Assembly: GCF_008364685.1 (NCBI RefSeq)
Contig: NZ_VTTL01000010.1
Location: 234,831-298,830 of the forward strand
Source: Xanthobacter oligotrophicus
Lineage (GTDB): Bacteria; Pseudomonadota; Alphaproteobacteria; Rhizobiales; Xanthobacteraceae
Direction of reading: 5' to 3'
Length of the DNA: 64,000 bases
This document shows, piece by piece, positions 25,979 to 38,212 of the stretch (the first letter of the stretch is position 1; each line of letters starts with the position of its first letter). The position numbers and the translations under genes are program-made. Under the pieces are notes generated by a model. The model did no database searches and had not been told where the DNA came from. It worked only from the letters and a program-made list of their open reading frames with translations.

Positions 25979-26227
25979 CTACGCCGCCTCCAGGGTGCTG
26001 TCCGGGACCTGGCCGAAGCTGGCGATGAGCACCGGCGGGTCGGCGTCGTCCGACTCGGGATCGACATCCCGTGAGAAGGCGATGGCGCCGGCATTCACGA
26101 TCGCCATCCGGCGCGCGATGCGCTCGGCATCGGCGGCGGTGCGGGCTTCCATGGCCCGGCCGGCCTTCAAGGCGCCGTGCTTGCCCAACTCGAACGGCTG
26201 GACCACGTAGAATGTCGTCTTCGCCAT
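25979..26227 (-). CDS. Conserved small protein of unknown function
   Basis: 82 residues, starting M-A-K-T-T-F-Y-V-V-Q-P-F with a strong ribosome site (AAGGGGGAGAG) upstream. The pattern is soluble mixed alpha/beta with an A-R-T-A-A-D-A-E-R-I-A-R-R helix and an acidic C-terminal third. Composition and codon use are those of a real gene, and similar short proteins occur in Hyphomicrobiales (from memory). The reading frame upstream to 26284 lacks a better start. Function unknown. Confidence 0.65.
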   Translation of the reverse strand: MAKTTFYVVQPFELGKHGALKAGRAMEARTAADAERIARRMAIVNAGAIAFSRDVDPESDDADPPVLIASFGQVPDSTLEAA

Positions 26228-26280
26228 GGCCGACTCTCCCCCTTGTGACGGCCGGAGGCTGCTCCGGATGGCGGAACAAA

Positions 26281-27252
26281 TCAAGAACTAAATCCCCACA
26301 CCCCCGGGTGCAGCGCTCCCTGTGCGTTGACATAGATGGCGTAGAGCGAGGTCTGGGCGGTGATGAACAGCCGGTTGCGCTTGCGCCCGCCGAAGCACAG
26401 GTTGGAAACGGGCTCGGGGATGGCGAGCGTGCCGATCAGGCTGCCGTCCGGCGCGTAGCAGTGCAGGCCGCCAAAGGCGGAAGTCCACACATGGCCGAAG
26501 CTGTCGCAGCGAAACCCGTCGTAGAAGCCGTCCGGCAGGGTGGCGAAGGCGCGCGGATTGGCGACGGTGCCGTCGGGCCGCACGTCATAAGCCACGATCG
26601 AGCGGGGATGCTCGGGCACGTGGCTCGCGCCGGTGTCGGCCACATACAGGGTCCGCTCGTCGGGGGAAAAGGCGAGGCCGTTGGGCTGCAGGCGGTCGGT
26701 CACCACCGCGGCGAGAGCGCCGGTGCGCGGATCGAGGCGGTAGACATTCTGTCGTCCAAGCTCCGACGGCGCGGCATCGCCCTCGTAATCGCTGTCGATG
26801 CCGTAGGTGGGATCGCTGAACCACACGCTGCCGTCGGATTTCACCACGATATCGTTGGGCGAATTGAACCTTTTGCCGTCGAAATGGGTCGCCAGGGCGG
26901 TGATGCTTCCATCATGTCCGGTGCGGGTGATGCGGCGTCCCTGCTGCTCGCAGGTCACCAGCCGGCCCTCCAGGTCGACGCTGTTGCCGTTGCCGTTGCC
27001 GGAGGGCGCGCGGAACACCGAAACCACGCCGTTGGTCTCGTCGTAGCGCATGAGGCGGTCGTTCGGCACGTCGGAGAAGATGAGGAAGCGCCCGGCGGGA
27101 AAATAGGCTGGGCCTTCCAGCCACCGCCCTCCGGTCCACAGCTGCTCGAGCTTCGCCGAGGCGATGACCAGCCTGGTGAAGCGGGGATCGAGAACCCCGA
27201 ACGCGCCCATGTCCCCCCGCCCCTCCGCCGTGATTGCCGCCCCTTCGGACAT
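26281..27252 (-). CDS. SMP-30/gluconolactonase family hydrolase
   Basis: 323 residues forming a six-bladed beta-propeller lactonase. Family marks are L-E-G-P-A-Y-F (metal-binding Glu), N-S-P-N-D-I-V-V (Asn), and F-S-P-D-E-R-T-L-Y-V-A-D-T (Asp). Such enzymes hydrolyse sugar lactones or related esters with a divalent metal. The gene begins 6 bases after the FAD-monooxygenase gene on the same strand, so the pair is an operon. It may hydrolyse a lactone or ester formed by the monooxygenase, possibly in aromatic or plant-compound breakdown (inference). Confidence 0.9.
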   Translation of the reverse strand: MSEGAAITAEGRGDMGAFGVLDPRFTRLVIASAKLEQLWTGGRWLEGPAYFPAGRFLIFSDVPNDRLMRYDETNGVVSVFRAPSGNGNGNSVDLEGRLVTCEQQGRRITRTGHDGSITALATHFDGKRFNSPNDIVVKSDGSVWFSDPTYGIDSDYEGDAAPSELGRQNVYRLDPRTGALAAVVTDRLQPNGLAFSPDERTLYVADTGASHVPEHPRSIVAYDVRPDGTVANPRAFATLPDGFYDGFRCDSFGHVWTSAFGGLHCYAPDGSLIGTLAIPEPVSNLCFGGRKRNRLFITAQTSLYAIYVNAQGALHPGVWGFSS

Positions 27253-27258
27253 CAAATC

Positions 27259-28827
27259 TCAGACGCCCAGCAGCGCGCCATAGGTCTCAAGCGCATCCGC
27301 ATGGTTCGCATCGGCCCGAAGGCCCACATGGCCGTCAGGCCGGACGACAAGGAGCGTGATGGCACCGACCCCCAGCCGGTCCGCTACGGCGGGCTCGACG
27401 CGCCCATGCCCATCGGCACCGTCCGGGTGCGTCGTCAGCGCAAAGCTGGCTTCGAGCACGGCAAGGCCGGGGCGGGAGCGGATGGCGTCGTGGACCTGCG
27501 CCAGTTCCTCCTGCGGTGTCGACGGGCCGCCGATCAGGATGGCGGTGTGTCCCGGCCGATTAGTGAAATCGTTGAGCATGCAGGCCCCGCCGTCGGCGGA
27601 TCGGGCCGCGATCCGGTCCGGAAGCCTCTGGCCCGGCGCGAGCGCGTCGTGCCGGTCACCCATCACGATGGGCGAGCCGCCATAGTCGATGTCCAGCTCC
27701 GCCTCGGCGACCGCCTCGTGGTGGCGAGAGCTGGGGTCGGCGAATACCGCACGGATGGCGGCATCGCGGGCGCGGCGCTCATCGGGATCCTTCACGCTCT
27801 GGAGGCTCTCGGCGGCATCGCCCGAGGCCGTCACCAATTGGGCCACCGGGCGCCGTTCCGCGTCATAGCTGTCGAGCAGGGTGTCGGGGCAGATACCCTG
27901 GCACACCAGCGCCAGCTTCCAGGACAGGTTGAAGGCATCCTGCAGCCCGCTGTTCATGCCGTGGCCCTGGGCCGGGCTGCAGGTGTGGGCGGCATCCCCG
28001 GCCAGCAGCAGGCGCCCGGCCCGGAAGCTGCGCGCGACGGTGGTGTGGCAATGGAAGCGAGTCGGGTTGGCCACATCCTCGAACCGAAGGCCGGGCACGT
28101 AGCGTCCGAGGGTGATCGCGGCATCGGCCGTAAGATCGGAAGCGTCGGAACTCGGCCGCAGATAGACGCGCCAGCGCTGGTCCGGCAGCGCGGTCAGGAT
28201 CACCGGAATGTCGTCGAGATAGGCGTAGTTGGCCTCATAGGATTGCGTCCAGCCGCCCACGGAGGTGTCGAACACCGCCCAGGGCTCGGCGATGTCGTGC
28301 CCGTCCCGCGCGATGCCCGCCAGCGTCCGCACCGTGCTGCGGTTGCCATCGCATCCCACCACCCACTGGGCGAGGACCTGTGTGGTTGTGCCCTCGCTCT
28401 CCATGGTCGCGAGCACGCCGTCGGTGCGCTCGTCCAGGCCGACGAGGCGGGTCGCGCGGGTGACCGTGCCGCCCAAACGGGTCAGGTAGTCGGTCAGGAC
28501 GGCTTCCGTGACCTCCTCCGAGACGCCGAGATTGAAGGCATAGCGGCTACCGCAGAGGGCGAGGTCGATATCCCCCAGCACGCTGCCATCGGAATGAATG
28601 CGCGCGAGCCGCTGCTTGACGCCGGCCGCCAGCAGCGGCTCGACAATGCCGAGGGCATCGAAGATCTCGAGCGAACGGGGATGCACCACCGTGGCGCGGT
28701 CCCAGTCCAGCGGGCTCTCATGGGCGTCGATGAGAAGGCAGTCCACGCCGCGACGCTGGAGTTCCGCAGCCAGCAGAAGCCCGGTCGGGCCGGCACCCAC
28801 CACGAGGACCGTCACAGCAGCAACCAC
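27259..28827 (-). CDS. FAD-dependent aromatic monooxygenase (group A flavoprotein)
   Basis: 522 residues. The FAD-binding G-A-G-P-T-G is at 11-16, the D-G motif reads V-V-G-C-D-G-N-R-S, and the second FAD motif is L-L-A-G-D-A-A-H followed by P-A-Q-G-H-G-M-N-S-G-L-Q-D-A. This places it with phenol/3-(3-hydroxyphenyl)propionate hydroxylase (MhpA-like) enzymes that use NAD(P)H and O2 to hydroxylate aromatic rings; the C-terminal thioredoxin-like region fits too. Start is GTG at 28827, seven bases after a GAGGAGA ribosome site (28835-28841). An upstream frame start at 28875 would put the ribosome site inside the gene. Operon with the SMP-30 gene. Confidence 0.92.
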   Translation of the reverse strand: MVAAVTVLVVGAGPTGLLLAAELQRRGVDCLLIDAHESPLDWDRATVVHPRSLEIFDALGIVEPLLAAGVKQRLARIHSDGSVLGDIDLALCGSRYAFNLGVSEEVTEAVLTDYLTRLGGTVTRATRLVGLDERTDGVLATMESEGTTTQVLAQWVVGCDGNRSTVRTLAGIARDGHDIAEPWAVFDTSVGGWTQSYEANYAYLDDIPVILTALPDQRWRVYLRPSSDASDLTADAAITLGRYVPGLRFEDVANPTRFHCHTTVARSFRAGRLLLAGDAAHTCSPAQGHGMNSGLQDAFNLSWKLALVCQGICPDTLLDSYDAERRPVAQLVTASGDAAESLQSVKDPDERRARDAAIRAVFADPSSRHHEAVAEAELDIDYGGSPIVMGDRHDALAPGQRLPDRIAARSADGGACMLNDFTNRPGHTAILIGGPSTPQEELAQVHDAIRSRPGLAVLEASFALTTHPDGADGHGRVEPAVADRLGVGAITLLVVRPDGHVGLRADANHADALETYGALLGV

Positions 28828-29019
28828 GGCGCATTCTCCTCGAAAAAACGCGGCCATCATGCCCGGCGGCGCCATAAGAGCAAGGGCTTGGCCGCGGGTT
28901 GGAGGCCCGGCTGGTCGCTACGGTTGATACGCCGCCATACGGCGAACGCGCCAGCGCGGCGGGAACGGGTGCCATCCGCCGCGCTCCCGTGTAAATCGGC
29001 AAGCGGAACGCTGCGTGCC

Positions 29020-29047
29020 CATCGCGCGATGTAGAAAGAGCATCGCG
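29020..29047. repeat. Palindrome and hairpin upstream of glucokinase
   Basis: CGCGATG (29025-29031), nine-base loop, CATCGCG (29041-29047): a perfect 7-bp stem. The left arm is part of the 12-base palindrome CATCGCGCGATG (29020-29031), which also occurs at 30889-30900 beyond gyrA. It lies about 70 bases before the glk start and could be an operator or leader hairpin. Confidence 0.45.
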
Positions 29048-29115
29048 TCCTCGGCGCGGCTGAATCGGGTACCGTCATTCACAGGCTCACAGGCCATCGC
29101 GAAAGGATAACGGGC

Positions 29116-30084
29116 GTGGAGATCGTCGCTGTCGATATCGGGGGCACCCATGCCCGCTTCGCCCATGCGGAGGTCGCGGACGGAAGGGTGGTGTCCCTCG
29201 GTGAGCCGGTGGTCACCCATGCCGCCGACCATGCCAGCTTCCAGCTCGCCTGGCAGGCGTTCGCCGAGACCGTGGGCACGCCCCTGCCGCGGGCGGCGGC
29301 CATCGCCATCGCCTGCCCGGTGGAAGGCGACGTGCTGAAGCTGACCAACAATCCCTGGGTCATCCACAAGCACCTGATCCCCGAGAAGCTGGACGTGGAT
29401 ACCTGGACGCTGGTGAATGATTTCGGCGCCATCGGCCATGCGGTGGCGCAGATCGGAGAGGAGGGGTTCGCGCCCTTCGCCGGGTCCGACGGGCCGCTTC
29501 CCGACACCGGGGTCATCAGCATCATCGGTCCCGGCACGGGGCTTGGCGTTGCCCATGTGCTGCGCCAGGGCGGCCGCTATCACGTCATCGAATGCGAGGG
29601 TGGCCATATCGACTTCGCCCCGCTGGATTCCCTGGAAGAGGCGATTTTGCATCGCCTGCGCCAGCGCTATCCGCGCGTGTCGGTGGAGCGGATCGTCTCC
29701 GGTCCGGGCCTCGTCAACATCTACGAGGCGCTTGCCGCCATCGAGGGGTGCCAGATCGACCAGATGGAGGACAAGGCCCTGTGGGCGCTGGCCACGGAGG
29801 GCAAGGATGGGCTCGCCGCCGCCGCCCTCGACCGCTTCTGCCTGAGTTTCGGCGCCGTGGCGGGCGACATCGCGCTGGTGCAGGGCGCCAAGGCGGTGGT
29901 GATCGCCGGCGGCATCGCCCCGCGCATCGCACACCTTATCCCGCAATCCGGCTTCGCCAGCCGCTTCTCCGCCAAGGGTCGGTTCGCGCAGCGGATGGAG
30001 GACATCCCGGTCCGCCTCATCACCCATCCCCAGCCCGGCCTCTATGGCGCGGCCGCCGCCTTCGCGGAACAGCATACGCGGTGA
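29116..30084 (+). CDS. glk: Glucokinase
   Basis: 322 residues. Phosphorylates glucose to glucose 6-phosphate with ATP. The N-terminal phosphate-binding loop reads V-D-I-G-G-T-H-A-R-F, the catalytic Asp is in L-V-N-D-F-G-A-I-G, followed by G-P-G-T-G-L-G-V-A and the sugar-binding E-C-E-G-G-H-I-D-F. This is the proteobacterial Glk (ROK-unrelated) type. Start is GTG at 29116, with AAAGGA upstream. Convergent with the LysE gene. Confidence 0.95.
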   Translation: MEIVAVDIGGTHARFAHAEVADGRVVSLGEPVVTHAADHASFQLAWQAFAETVGTPLPRAAAIAIACPVEGDVLKLTNNPWVIHKHLIPEKLDVDTWTLVNDFGAIGHAVAQIGEEGFAPFAGSDGPLPDTGVISIIGPGTGLGVAHVLRQGGRYHVIECEGGHIDFAPLDSLEEAILHRLRQRYPRVSVERIVSGPGLVNIYEALAAIEGCQIDQMEDKALWALATEGKDGLAAAALDRFCLSFGAVAGDIALVQGAKAVVIAGGIAPRIAHLIPQSGFASRFSAKGRFAQRMEDIPVRLITHPQPGLYGAAAAFAEQHTR

Positions 30085-30202
30085 GGTAAGCGGCCGGTGC
30101 CGAGCGGCAAAGGTTATGCTTTGTGGGCCCCTGGCCCGCATCGCAAAAGACGTGTCGCGGCAGCAGCTTGGACGCATGCCGGGGGCGAAGAGAGCTGGCG
30201 CT

Positions 30203-30814
30203 CTAACGCCGCCCCGCCGCCAGGAGCAACGCGGCCCCGCCCACGAGGATGCCGGCGGACACCCGATCCGCAATGCGGGTGAAGCGGCCGGCGAGCGCCG
30301 TGCGGGCCTTGTCCGCCACCACCGCCCACAGCACGTCACCCACCAGCGCGATGGCCGCGAACACCGCCGCCAGCAGCGCGATCTGCGGCACGGGATCGGC
30401 CCTGTCGGTGATGAACTGGGGCAGGAAAGCCGCGTGGAACAGCAGGGTCTTGGGATTGGCGAAGGCCACCGCCAGCCCTCGCCCGAAGGCGGCGCGGGCC
30501 GATGGCATGGGCGCCTCGCGTCCCGCTCCTGCCCCGCGCCATTGGAGCACGGCAAGCCAGACCAAATAGGCCGCGCCCGCATAGCGCACGAGGTCGAAAT
30601 TGCGGGAGAAGGTCTCCACCACGTAGGCCAAGCCAGCCGCCACGAGCGCGAGCTGAGCGATGAGCCCCACATTGACGCCGGTGGCGGTGAGGATGCCGGC
30701 CCGCCGCCCATGCTTGAGGCTGGTGCCGACGATGAGCGCCACGTTCGGCCCCGGCGTGGCGGCAAGCGCGACGCACGCAACCACGAACAAGGCAAGGCTT
30801 TCCGCAGATATCAT
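30203..30814 (-). CDS. LysE family amino-acid exporter
   Basis: 203 residues with six hydrophobic helices. The family signature A-A-T-P-G-P-N-V-A-L-I-V-G follows the first helix, and F-A-N-P-K-T-L-L-F-H-A-A-F is the second conserved block (LysE/RhtB). It exports amino acids or related metabolites; the substrate cannot be told from sequence. ATG 30814 is preferred over ATG 30820 because GGGGG then lies at a proper distance. It follows gyrA on the same strand after a 26-base palindrome. Confidence 0.92.
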   Translation of the reverse strand: MISAESLALFVVACVALAATPGPNVALIVGTSLKHGRRAGILTATGVNVGLIAQLALVAAGLAYVVETFSRNFDLVRYAGAAYLVWLAVLQWRGAGAGREAPMPSARAAFGRGLAVAFANPKTLLFHAAFLPQFITDRADPVPQIALLAAVFAAIALVGDVLWAVVADKARTALAGRFTRIADRVSAGILVGGAALLLAAGRR

Positions 30815-30881
30815 CGCCATCCCCCGATCCGGTGGCAGCCCCATCGCCTATCGGCGCGTTGACCAGATAGGGGCGAGCTTT

Positions 30882-30907
30882 GCTCCGGCATCGCGCGATG
30901 CCGGAGC
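30882..30907. terminator. Perfect 26-base palindrome between gyrA and the LysE gene
   Basis: GCTCCGGCATCGC and its exact reverse complement run without interruption from 30882 to 30907. It starts 11 bases beyond the gyrA stop codon, so a hairpin at the end of the gyrA transcript is the simplest reading. No T-run follows on the minus strand. Its core CATCGCGCGATG is repeated at 29020-29031. Confidence 0.5.
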
Positions 30908-30918
30908 CGCCGCCGGCT

Positions 30919-33663
30919 TTACGCCTCGGACGCCTCGCCCGTGTCCTCGCCGTCGCCGGTCTCGGCCCCGGCATCGTCGCTGATATGCTCCACGGAGACG
31001 ACCCGCTCGCCCTCCGCCGTGTCGAATACGATGACGCCCTGGCTGGCGCGGCCGACGATGCGGATGCCATCCACCGGGCAGCGGATGAGCTGCCCGCCGT
31101 CGGTCACCAGCATGATCTGGTCCTGGTCTTCCACCGGGAAGGAGGCGACGAGGCGGCCGTTGCGCTCGTTCACCGCCATGGCGACGATGCCCTTGCCGCC
31201 GCGGCCGGTCACCCGATACTCGTAGGACGAGGTGCGCTTGCCATAGCCGTTCTCGGAGACGGTGAGGATGAACTGCTCCTTGGCCCCCATTAAGGCGTAG
31301 CGGTCCTGGCCGAGATGGCCGTTGCCGCTGGCGCCCTCCTCCGCCTCCACGTCACCCGCTTCGGTGGCTTCGCCTGCCAGCGCGCGACGGCGCTTGATGT
31401 AGGCAAGGCGCTCCTCGGCCGAGGCGTCCACATGGCCGATGATAGCCATGGAGATGATGGTGTCGCCATCCTCCAGCCGGATGCCGCGCACGCCCACGCT
31501 GTCACGGCCCTTGAACACGCGCACCTCGGTGACCGGGAAACGGATGCAGGCACCGGCCGCCGTGGTCAGCAGCACGTCGTCGTCTGCCGTGCACAGCCCC
31601 ACGTCGGCGATAGCCTCGCCCTCGTTGAGCTTCATGGCGATCTTGCCGTTGCGGTTCACCTGCTGGAAATCCGTCAGCGCATTGCGCCGCACAGTGCCGC
31701 CGGTGGTCGCGAACATGATCTGCAGGCGCTCGTTCTCGTCCGAATCTTCCGGCAGCAGGACCACCGAAGTGATGCGCTCGTCCTGCGCCAGCGGCAGGAT
31801 ATTGATGAGCGCCTTGCCCCGCGCCTGCGGCGCCGCCAGCGGCAGGCGCCACACCTTCAGTTTGTAGACCTGCCCCTTGGAGGAGAAGAACAGCACCGGC
31901 GCGTGGGTAGAGGCCACGAACAGGCGGGTGACGAAATCCTCGTCCCGCGTCTGCATGGCGGAGCGGCCCTTGCCGCCGCGCCGCTGCGCCCGATAGGTGG
32001 AGAGCGGAACGCGCTTGATGTATCCGGCGTGGGAGACGGTGACCACCATCTCCTCGCGCTGGATGAGATCCTCGTCCTCAAGGTCGCCGAAACCTTCGAC
32101 GATCTCCGTGCGCCGCGGCGTGCCGAACTCTTCCTTGATGGCGATGAGCTCGGCACGGATGATGGCGCGCATGCGCGGGCGGCTGGCGAGAATGTCGAGA
32201 TAGTCGGCGATCTCAACCGCCAGCTTGTCCAGTTCCTCGGCGATCTCGTCGCGGCCCAGCGCCGTGAGGCGCTGCAGGCGCAGGTCGAGAATGGCGCGGG
32301 CCTGCTCGAAGGACAGGCGATAGGTGTCGTCGGGGCCGAGTTTGTGGCGCGGATCGGCGATGAGCGCGATGAGGGGCGCCATGTCCTTGGCCGGCCAGTC
32401 CCGCGCCATCAGGGATTCGCGCGCGCTCGCCGGATCCGGCGCGGTGCGGATGAGGCGGATCACCTCATCGATATTGGCAACGGCGATGGCAAGGCCCACC
32501 AACACGTGGGCCCGGTCGCGCGCCTTGCGCAGCAGGAACTTGGTCCGTCGGCTGATGACCTCCTCGCGGAAGGCGATGAAGGCGGTGAGCACGTCGTGCA
32601 GCGTGAGCACGCCCGGCTTGCCGCCGGACAGCGCCACCATGTTCACGCCGAACGAAGTCTGCAGCAGCGTCAAGCGATAGAGGTTGTTGAGTACCACATC
32701 GGCCTGGGCGTCGCGCTTGATCTCGATGACCACGCGCATACCGTCGCGGTCGCTCTCGTCGCGGATCTCGGCGATGCCCTCGACGCGCTTGTCGCGCACC
32801 AGCTCGGCCATCTTCTCGATCATCGTCGCCTTGTTCACCTGATAGGGAATCTCGGTGACGATGAGCGCCTCGCGCTCTTTGCGGATGGTCTCGATGGCGA
32901 CCTTGGCTCGCATCAGGATGGAGCCGCGCCCGGTGAGGTAAGCCTGGCGGATGCCGGTGCGGCCCAGGATCAGCGCGCCGGTGGGGAAATCCGGGCCAGG
33001 CAGCAGGTCGAGCAGCGCCTCCGGTTCCAGCGTCGGGTCGTCGAGCAGCGCGACGGTGGTGTCGACGATCTCGCCCAGATTGTGCGGCGGGATATTGGTG
33101 GCCATGCCCACCGCGATGCCGCCGGCACCGTTGACCAGGAGGTTCGGGAACTTGGCCGGGAGGACGGTCGGCTCGTGCTCGGAATTGTCGTAATTGTCCT
33201 GGTAGTCGACGGTGTCCTTGTCGAGGTCGTCGAGAAGGGCGTTCGTCACCTTCTCCAGGCGCACTTCAGTGTAACGCATGGCCGCCGGGGCATCGCCATC
33301 CACCGAGCCGAAATTGCCCTGACCATCCACCAATGGCAGGCGCATGGCAAACGTCTGCGCCATGCGCACGAGGGCGTCATAGACCGATTGGTCGCCGTGC
33401 GGATGATACTTGCCGATGACATCGCCCACCACGCGGGCGGACTTGCGATAGGACTTGTTCCACTCGTACCCGTTCTCGTGCATGGAGAACAGGATGCGCC
33501 GATGCACCGGCTTCAGGCCGTCGCGCACGTCGGGCAACGCCCGGGCGACGATGACGCTCATCGCATAGTCGAGGTAGGAGCGCGACAGCTCCTCCGTGAT
33601 GGAAACGGGCCTGATGTCGGACGGCGGCTCGCCGCCGGGCTTCGGCGTCTCGGAATCGGCCAA
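30919..33663 (-). CDS. gyrA: DNA gyrase subunit A
   Basis: 914 residues. Breaks and rejoins DNA during negative supercoiling. The catalytic Tyr131 is in A-A-M-R-Y-T-E, and the wrapping-domain GyrA box reads Q-R-R-G-G-K-G. At the quinolone site the sequence is H-G-D-Q-S-V-Y-D (89-96), so the position equal to E. coli Ser83 is Gln92, while Asp87 is kept as Asp96. An insert near residues 780-800 and an acidic C-terminal tail lengthen it compared with E. coli. The ATG at 33663 precedes the expected S-I-T-E-E-L start of the domain. Confidence 0.98.
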   Translation of the reverse strand: MADSETPKPGGEPPSDIRPVSITEELSRSYLDYAMSVIVARALPDVRDGLKPVHRRILFSMHENGYEWNKSYRKSARVVGDVIGKYHPHGDQSVYDALVRMAQTFAMRLPLVDGQGNFGSVDGDAPAAMRYTEVRLEKVTNALLDDLDKDTVDYQDNYDNSEHEPTVLPAKFPNLLVNGAGGIAVGMATNIPPHNLGEIVDTTVALLDDPTLEPEALLDLLPGPDFPTGALILGRTGIRQAYLTGRGSILMRAKVAIETIRKEREALIVTEIPYQVNKATMIEKMAELVRDKRVEGIAEIRDESDRDGMRVVIEIKRDAQADVVLNNLYRLTLLQTSFGVNMVALSGGKPGVLTLHDVLTAFIAFREEVISRRTKFLLRKARDRAHVLVGLAIAVANIDEVIRLIRTAPDPASARESLMARDWPAKDMAPLIALIADPRHKLGPDDTYRLSFEQARAILDLRLQRLTALGRDEIAEELDKLAVEIADYLDILASRPRMRAIIRAELIAIKEEFGTPRRTEIVEGFGDLEDEDLIQREEMVVTVSHAGYIKRVPLSTYRAQRRGGKGRSAMQTRDEDFVTRLFVASTHAPVLFFSSKGQVYKLKVWRLPLAAPQARGKALINILPLAQDERITSVVLLPEDSDENERLQIMFATTGGTVRRNALTDFQQVNRNGKIAMKLNEGEAIADVGLCTADDDVLLTTAAGACIRFPVTEVRVFKGRDSVGVRGIRLEDGDTIISMAIIGHVDASAEERLAYIKRRRALAGEATEAGDVEAEEGASGNGHLGQDRYALMGAKEQFILTVSENGYGKRTSSYEYRVTGRGGKGIVAMAVNERNGRLVASFPVEDQDQIMLVTDGGQLIRCPVDGIRIVGRASQGVIVFDTAEGERVVSVEHISDDAGAETGDGEDTGEASEA

Positions 33664-33985
33664 AAGTCAGCACTCTCAATCGTGGAACGCGGTGCTTCCT
33701 TCTAGCCGATTCACCCCCGCGACGCCAGAGAAACCCCTGTGGCGCAATGTTTTTTTATCTTTTAATCTCAACAACTTGTCGACGACTTGCTGCGGGACGC
33801 GCCGACAATTTGACCCTTTTGCGTCGAACCCACCTTCAGGCACCGCAAACTGATCCTCTCCGGAGAAGCTCCAGAGGCACCATTTTGTAAGCTCGGCCAT
33901 TCAGAAGACACCGGAAGAATGAGCTTCAACCGCAGCGCATCATGTTGTCGGTCCAATGCTCAGCACCGCTGAGCATTGGACCGCT
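33664..33985. other. gyrA upstream region
   Basis: About 320 bases without a gene between gyrA and ssb, both on the minus strand. It has a locally AT-rich stretch around 33746-33780 that is a good place for the gyrA promoter, although I cannot fix -35/-10 boxes. It also contains the long inverted repeat at 33950-33982. Confidence 0.5.
33950..33982. repeat. 15-bp perfect inverted repeat after ssb
   Basis: GGTCCAATGCTCAGC (33950-33964), loop ACC, GCTGAGCATTGGACC (33968-33982). It begins 3 bases beyond the ssb stop codon. The stem is unusually long and perfect for a terminator and has no T-run on the minus strand. It is either a strong transcript-end hairpin or a dispersed palindromic element. 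Confidence 0.7.
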
Positions 33986-34528
33986 TCAGAACGGGATTTC
34001 GTCGTCGAGATCGGCCGCCGGGCGCCCGCCACCGGCAGCGCCGCCCGAGGAGCCCGCCGAGGCACCCGACACGCGCCGACCGCCCCCTGAACCGCCGCCA
34101 TACCCCCCGCCCATAGGGCTCGCCGACCCGAAATCGGAACCGCCGGCATAATCGTCGCTTCCCGCACCAGACCCTTCGCTGCGCCCGTCGAGCAGCGTCA
34201 GCTCGCCACGATAGGGCCGCAGCACCACCTCGGTGGTGTAAACCTCGCGCCCATCCTTCTCGTACTTGCGGGTCTCAAGCTGGCCCTCAAGATAAACCTT
34301 GGACCCCTTTTTTAGATAGCGCTCGGCGATCCCCACAAGGTTATCGGACATGATCACCACGCGGTGCCACTCGGTTTTTTCCCGCCGCTCTCCGGAGGCC
34401 TTGTCCCTCCAGTTCTCGGACGTGGCGACCGTAAGATTGCAAACGCGATTACCGCTCTGGAACGACTTCACCTCCGGATCACGGCCGAGGTTGCCGACCA
34501 GGATCACCTTGTTGACGCTGCCGGCCAT
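33986..34528 (-). CDS. ssb: Single-stranded DNA-binding protein
   Basis: 180 residues. The OB-fold fills residues 1-112 (S-V-N-K-V-I-L-V-G-N-L-G-R-D-P-E; N-L-T-V-A-T-S-E; T-E-W-H-R-V). A Gly/Ser-rich disordered linker follows, and the acidic tip D-L-D-D-E-I-P-F, which binds partner repair proteins, ends the protein. Divergent from uvrA, with a GTTC-N7-GTTC LexA box 137 bases upstream, so SOS control is expected, as for ssb in other bacteria. Confidence 0.97.
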   Translation of the reverse strand: MAGSVNKVILVGNLGRDPEVKSFQSGNRVCNLTVATSENWRDKASGERREKTEWHRVVIMSDNLVGIAERYLKKGSKVYLEGQLETRKYEKDGREVYTTEVVLRPYRGELTLLDGRSEGSGAGSDDYAGGSDFGSASPMGGGYGGGSGGGRRVSGASAGSSGGAAGGGRPAADLDDEIPF

Positions 34529-34664
34529 CCCGTTACTCCTCGTTCGTGGTCGCCTATGATCAGCCTGCACCCTACCGCCCGTGGCGCGGCAGGCCAGCCC
34601 CAAGCCGACTTTTCCCCATGATGAACCGCGTGAATTCGCGCGCCGCAATGGGCGATTACGAGAT

Positions 34665-34679
34665 GTTCATGTTGTGTTC
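34665..34679. promoter_or_regulatory. LexA (SOS) box, ssb side
   Basis: GTTC-ATGTTGT-GTTC, an exact match to the alphaproteobacterial LexA site GTTC-N7-GTTC (reverse of GAAC-N7-GAAC). It lies 137 bases from the ssb start and is probably its operator. Confidence 0.85.
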
Positions 34680-34765
34680 CTATCGCCTTGGCCGCCCGGA
34701 TGCAAGCCCCCATCTTCGAATGGGACGTGGGTCAGCTGCTGATTTTTGGCTGGTGGAGCGAAAAA

Positions 34766-34780
34766 GTTCCTGATATGTTC
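34766..34780. promoter_or_regulatory. LexA (SOS) box, uvrA side
   Basis: GTTC-CTGATAT-GTTC, again an exact GTTC-N7-GTTC site, 101 bases from the first box. It lies about 290 bases before the uvrA start, implying a long leader. Confidence 0.85.
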
Positions 34781-35071
34781 CCTACCGCATTGCACGCGAC
34801 CGCCTACATTCGAGCCATGACCATGAGCGAATTCGAAACGCTGCGATCGTGTTTTGCCGCCCTTTCGCCGGAGGTTGAGGGTCTTGGCTTTGAACCATTT
34901 GCGGTGATACCGGACCGGCTTGTTGCCCGGCGTGATGCGCGGTTCGACAATAAGCCCAATCCTGGGGTCATCCGTCACGCTGCGGATTGCGTATTCACCC
35001 CCGTCGCCCGGTCCCAAGCGACCATCCTTCTGTCCTGATCTTTCCGCGCCTGCGGGCGCCAGCGGAATTCC

Positions 35072-38212
<3,141 letters not shown>

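Larger units (their letters stand above)
34529..35071. promoter_or_regulatory. ssb-uvrA divergent control region
   Basis: 543 bases without a supportable gene. It holds two LexA boxes (34665-34679 and 34766-34780). A 116-codon plus-strand frame starting at 34688 overlaps the second box, has no ribosome site and no recognisable product, so I leave it out. Confidence 0.7.

Noticed and set aside
26071..29034. 987-codon plus-strand open frame across three minus-strand genes
   Set aside because: It spans the SMP-30 and FAD-monooxygenase genes antisense; composition is that of a shadow frame.
28918..30795. 625-codon minus-strand open frame opposite glk and overlapping the LysE gene
   Set aside because: Covers two well-supported genes in wrong frames; low-complexity Arg/Pro start.
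31315..33705. 796-codon plus-strand open frame opposite gyrA
   Set aside because: Mirror of the gyrA codons in a high-GC genome; His/Gly/Arg-rich, with no domain and no ribosome site.
34688..35038. 116-codon frame between ssb and uvrA
   Set aside because: No ribosome site, no known product, and it overlaps a LexA box. It could be revisited if transcription data show it.
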